From positions 372,001-436,000 of the forward strand of contig NZ_JHXO01000001.1 in assembly GCF_000621705.1 (NCBI RefSeq): a stretch of 64,000 nucleotides of DNA, in the 5' to 3' direction. Source of the DNA: Prolixibacter bellariivorans ATCC BAA-1284. GTDB lineage: Bacteria > Bacteroidota > Bacteroidia > Bacteroidales > Prolixibacteraceae. The position numbers and the translations under genes are program-made. The notes under the pieces are model-generated. The model searched no databases, was not told the origin of the DNA, and saw only the letters and a program-made list of their open reading frames with translations. Below are positions 61,701-64,000 of the stretch, piece after piece. Position 1 is the first letter of the stretch. The number at the start of each line of letters is the position of its first letter.

Positions 61701-64000
61701 CGTTGGGGAGGTATTATGCGGCAGGTCCAAACCAGTGATTTTGAAGCGGCGAATATTGAATACATCGAGTTTTGGATGATGGATCCGTTTGCGGAAGATA
61801 CGCTGCAGCAAAATCCCGGTGGCGATTTGTATTTCGATTTGGGAAATGTGTCAGAAGACATTCTTCGGGACGGAAGGAAATCGTTTGAAAACGGGTTGCC
61901 GGCCGATGGCAATTACGCGGCAACATGCGATACGACGGCCTGGGGAAGGGTTTCGCGGCAGCAGTCACTTGTCAAAGCATTCGATAATAATCCACAGGCT
62001 CGTCGTTACCAGGATGTTGGTTTGGATGGGTTGGATTCGAAGGATGAGGAGACATTCTACAAGACGTATCTCGACCAGTTAAAAGGATTGGTGAGTGACA
62101 GTGTGTTTGCGAAGTATTATGCCGACCCGGCCAACGATAATTTCCACTATTTCCGCGGAAGCGACTATGACGACGAAAGTTTGGGCATTCTTCAACGATA
62201 CAAGGATTATAACAACCCCGACGGAAACTCGCCCACTTCCGATATGTCGCCGGAGCCATATAGTACGGCTGCAACTTCAATTCCGGATGCAGAAGACATC
62301 AACGATGATAACACGTTAAGTGAGAATGAATCTTATTTCCAGTATCACTTGAAGTTGGATCGGCAGGATCTGCAGGTAGGAAAAAACTTCATCGCCGACT
62401 CAAAAACAGCACGGGTTGAGTTGAAGAATGGTAAAACTTCGGAAATTACCTGGTACCAGTTCAAGATTCCGGTGAAACAACCAACCTCGACGATTGGTAC
62501 TATCTCCGATTTTCGCTCCATCCGGTTCATGCGAATGTTCCTGCGTGGGTGGCAGAAGCCAGTAGTGCTGAGGTTTGCCACACTCGATTTGGTGCGCTCC
62601 GACTGGCGGATATACGAGAAAGATCTATCAGAGAACAACAGTGTTCCTTCTCCCGATACCAAATTTGAAATTTCGGCTGTTAATATCGAGGAGAATGCCA
62701 ACCGGGAACCGGTGAACTATGTGCTTCCTCCGGGAATTAGCCGGGTGATTGACCCGGCCAACCCGCAAATCAGGCAGCTGAATGAGCAGTCGATGGTGCT
62801 GCGAACGCTGGATTTGCCGACCGGAGATGCCCGGGCAGCATATAAAACTACCACAGTGGACATGCGGCGGTATAAAACGCTGAAAATGGAGGTGCATGCT
62901 GAAGCAATCAAAGATCATGCGCTGAACGATGATGATCTGTCGCTCTTCATTCGCATCGGGTCGGATTACCGATACAACTACTACGAATACGAAATTCCTC
63001 TGAAACTGACGCCTCCGGGTTACTACAGTAATGATTCGCAAAACGACCGGTTCATTGTGTGGCCCGAAGCCAACCGAATGTATATCCCGCTCGATCTGTT
63101 GCCAAAATTAAAGCTCGAGCGGAATGCCAAAATGCGGCAAGCCGGTTCCCAGCTTTCGATGAATGATGTCTTTGAAAAGATTCAGAATGGTGTGAACAAC
63201 AACCAGAATATCATCAAGGTAAAAGGTAACCCGAACCTGGGAGAAGTGACTTCGGTGATGATTGGTATCAGGAACAAGGATGGCAGTCCGCATCCGGGAA
63301 GTAAGTCGGTGGAAGTATGGGTCAACGAGTTGCGTCTGACGGATTTTGATGAGAAGGGCGGTTGGGCAGCCCTGGGCCGCGTTTCGGGTAACCTGGCCGA
63401 TTTGGGAACCTATTCGTTTGCCGGAAGAACCAGTACGGCTGGCTTTGGAAGCATCGACTCGAAGATGCAGCAACGTAGCATGGAGGATAGTCATGAGTAT
63501 GATGTTTCCACAAATCTCCAACTGGGAAAATTCTTTGGTGAGAAATCGGGTGTTCAGATACCAATGTATCTCGGCTTTTCAAAGGCTGTACAAACACCTG
63601 AATATTCGCCGCTCGATCCGGATGTGAAGTTAAAAGACGCGCTGGACGCTGCCGCAAATAAATCGGAAAGGGATTCGATCAAACGGATTTCGCAGGATTA
63701 TACGACCCGTCGTAGTATCAACTTCACGAATGTGCACATCGATAAGCCCAACAAAAAAGGAAAACCCAAGGTCTATGATATTTCAAATTTCGCGGTAACC
63801 TATTCATTCAACCAGTATTATCACCGTGATATCAACACCACGAGGAATGAGACGCGTAATACTCGCATGCTGTTTTCGTACAACTACAACACACGTCCAA
63901 AGGCTGTGGAGCCCTTCAAAAATGTGAAACTATTTCGTTCGCCATGGTTCTCACTGATTCGTGATTTCAACTTTTATTATTCGCCCGAACAGATCTCTTT
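58749..64000 (+). CDS. sprA: Type IX secretion outer-membrane translocon SprA/Sov (N-terminal part, cut by window edge)
   Basis: 1750 codons visible from GTG 58749 (TTG 58752 is an alternative; the first ATG, 58788, is inside the signal peptide). The start reads MLRRYRRYVLAIFMLIIVASIIG, a signal sequence. The protein then shows PYPFRDKGPFGNSGQ, the SprA-like YDPETGDYVFYDRIGDFNYRLPRTMSLEEY, NTVSIRPQGYVELSLGVQTNR, and the later LPGHSKVISNEGAVYIDDFEGTKTTID segment. The family forms the giant 36-strand beta-barrel translocation channel of T9SS, of about 2400 residues, so roughly three quarters is seen. It would be used to export the sorting-domain protein at 11005-15447. Many small shadow frames lie across it. 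Confidence 0.93.
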   Translation, partial: MLRRYRRYVLAIFMLIIVASIIGNSDASVRMGRAVRWNNAGPVKEEGDTLAVDTIGKLPYPFRDKGPFGNSGQQDSSALYLHDPSNMKKEVEYDPETGDYVFYDRIGDFNYRLPRTMSLEEYRNWDFQESIKRYWRQRMAQQSFEQQSQLIPQLKIGGESFNKIFGSNTVSIRPQGYVELSLGVQTNRIDNPSIPERMRKTTTFDFNEKVNMNVVGKIGSKLDMRVNYNTEATFDFENKMKLNYTGDEDEIVKNVEAGNVSMPLTGSLITGGTNLFGVKTDLQFGKLSVSTIFSQQKGETKTIETEGGAQKTKFKIDVTDYDANRHFFLGQYFYDHYDQALANLPVINSAITINKVEVWVTNKSNDFKESRNILALTDLGERGANRENQSISEFGDTPGLSYPENVYTFNDANQMYNSMTSTYSGFRDIAQLTQVMAPLASRGFVAGRDYEKIENARRLSPSEYTVNKKLGYISLKSALNSDEVLAVAYQYTANGKTYQVGEFSTDGIDAPQTLVLKLIKGTNLNPKFKNWDLMMKNVYNLGAYQLSKEDFKFDVEYQNDSTGTNLNYLPTGPLKEQILLKVMNLDNLNKQNDPYPDGLFDFLDGVTIDAATGRVFFPVVQPFGSNLKKQLGSDQTAIDRYVFQSLYDETKTVAEQDAEKNKYQLVGSYKGTASNEISLNTINVARGSVKVTAGGRELTENTDYVVDYAQGTVKIINQGLLESGTPISVSTESSNLFSMQRKTLLGTHMNYEFSKDFNLGGTVMYLHEKPLTQKVNYGEDPISNTMLGLNASYKTSSQLITNLVDALPFLDTKAESKVAVDAEFAQLLPGHSKVISNEGAVYIDDFEGTKTTIDMKTQHAWTFASTPQGQDMFPEGELVDNLANGYNRAKLAWYVIDPLLQRNTATTPEHLIRNKDQRSSNYVREVYQSEIYPDRQTPVGQPTNIPTLDLAYYPSEKGPYNFDTYPSAYSAGVASDGSLNQPATRWGGIMRQVQTSDFEAANIEYIEFWMMDPFAEDTLQQNPGGDLYFDLGNVSEDILRDGRKSFENGLPADGNYAATCDTTAWGRVSRQQSLVKAFDNNPQARRYQDVGLDGLDSKDEETFYKTYLDQLKGLVSDSVFAKYYADPANDNFHYFRGSDYDDESLGILQRYKDYNNPDGNSPTSDMSPEPYSTAATSIPDAEDINDDNTLSENESYFQYHLKLDRQDLQVGKNFIADSKTARVELKNGKTSEITWYQFKIPVKQPTSTIGTISDFRSIRFMRMFLRGWQKPVVLRFATLDLVRSDWRIYEKDLSENNSVPSPDTKFEISAVNIEENANREPVNYVLPPGISRVIDPANPQIRQLNEQSMVLRTLDLPTGDARAAYKTTTVDMRRYKTLKMEVHAEAIKDHALNDDDLSLFIRIGSDYRYNYYEYEIPLKLTPPGYYSNDSQNDRFIVWPEANRMYIPLDLLPKLKLERNAKMRQAGSQLSMNDVFEKIQNGVNNNQNIIKVKGNPNLGEVTSVMIGIRNKDGSPHPGSKSVEVWVNELRLTDFDEKGGWAALGRVSGNLADLGTYSFAGRTSTAGFGSIDSKMQQRSMEDSHEYDVSTNLQLGKFFGEKSGVQIPMYLGFSKAVQTPEYSPLDPDVKLKDALDAAANKSERDSIKRISQDYTTRRSINFTNVHIDKPNKKGKPKVYDISNFAVTYSFNQYYHRDINTTRNETRNTRMLFSYNYNTRPKAVEPFKNVKLFRSPWFSLIRDFNFYYSPEQIS

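Overview
The window looks like a chromosomal segment of a Bacteroidota bacterium, most likely in or near the Marinilabiliales/Prolixibacteraceae; this placement is an inference from gene content. The support is Bacteroidota-type promoters (TTTG, about 19-21 bp, TAnnTTTG), type IX secretion (T9SS) and gliding genes (gldH, sprE/porW, porX, sprA), a secreted protein with a T9SS C-terminal sorting domain, futalosine-pathway menaquinone synthesis, and the gene order holB-ricT-gldH-trmB and ruvA-sprA. I see no prophage, insertion sequence, CRISPR array or defence island. Almost all of it is core genome, with the novelty in intergenic DNA.

Layout. 1-4660 (minus): a tripartite RND efflux operon (tolC-like, lipoprotein adaptor, RND pump cut by the window edge). 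4661-5456: a regulatory region with a small Cys-rich gene and two copies of a 21-bp-periodic direct-repeat element. 5457-10850: cysS, a small secreted protein, rfbB and galE, and an HU-like/SPOR membrane protein. 11005-15447: a 1480-residue multidomain T9SS cargo protein. 15838-19674 (minus): a LacI regulator followed by a GH105 unsaturated glycuronyl hydrolase, kduI and kduD, which together form a pathway for unsaturated uronates from pectin or similar polysaccharides, with a near-perfect operator over the lacI promoter. 20272-29689: metG, a potassium channel, a CBM48-like protein, LD-carboxypeptidase, YraN, a receiver-only response regulator, a YjbR protein, a C1 peptidase, an S4 protein, an acetyltransferase and pgk. 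29886-40626: holB, ricT, gldH, trmB, an alkyltransferase-like protein, mrp, sprE/porW and porX. 40634-46333: a DUF4177 protein, rlmN, an FAD/NAD oxidoreductase, dcd, yidD and a zinc/manganese-type ABC importer. 46351-46659: a 42-bp tandem repeat array. 46878-58702: a 5'-nucleotidase-family lipoprotein, initiator tRNA, an M23 peptidase, dxr, rseP, tatA, a DUF4837 lipoprotein, mqnC, pepA, pdxA and ruvA. 58749-64000: the 5' part of sprA, which runs off the window.

Most interesting signals. Three intergenic loci (4814-4845, 5329-5360, 27673-27723) carry direct repeats with an exact 21-bp period, and in each a -7-like promoter box lies about 36-38 bp from the proximal repeat core. This is the layout expected of a LytTR/AlgR-type activator. 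They would drive the efflux operon, a small zinc-ribbon-like gene, and an apparently non-coding transcript of about 130 nt that ends at a shared terminator. No LytTR regulator is encoded in the window, so the regulator's identity is inference. Other points are an indel-free 42-bp minisatellite open in several frames, a triplicated C-terminal domain in the SprE/PorW homologue, and an operator overlapping the -33 box of lacI.
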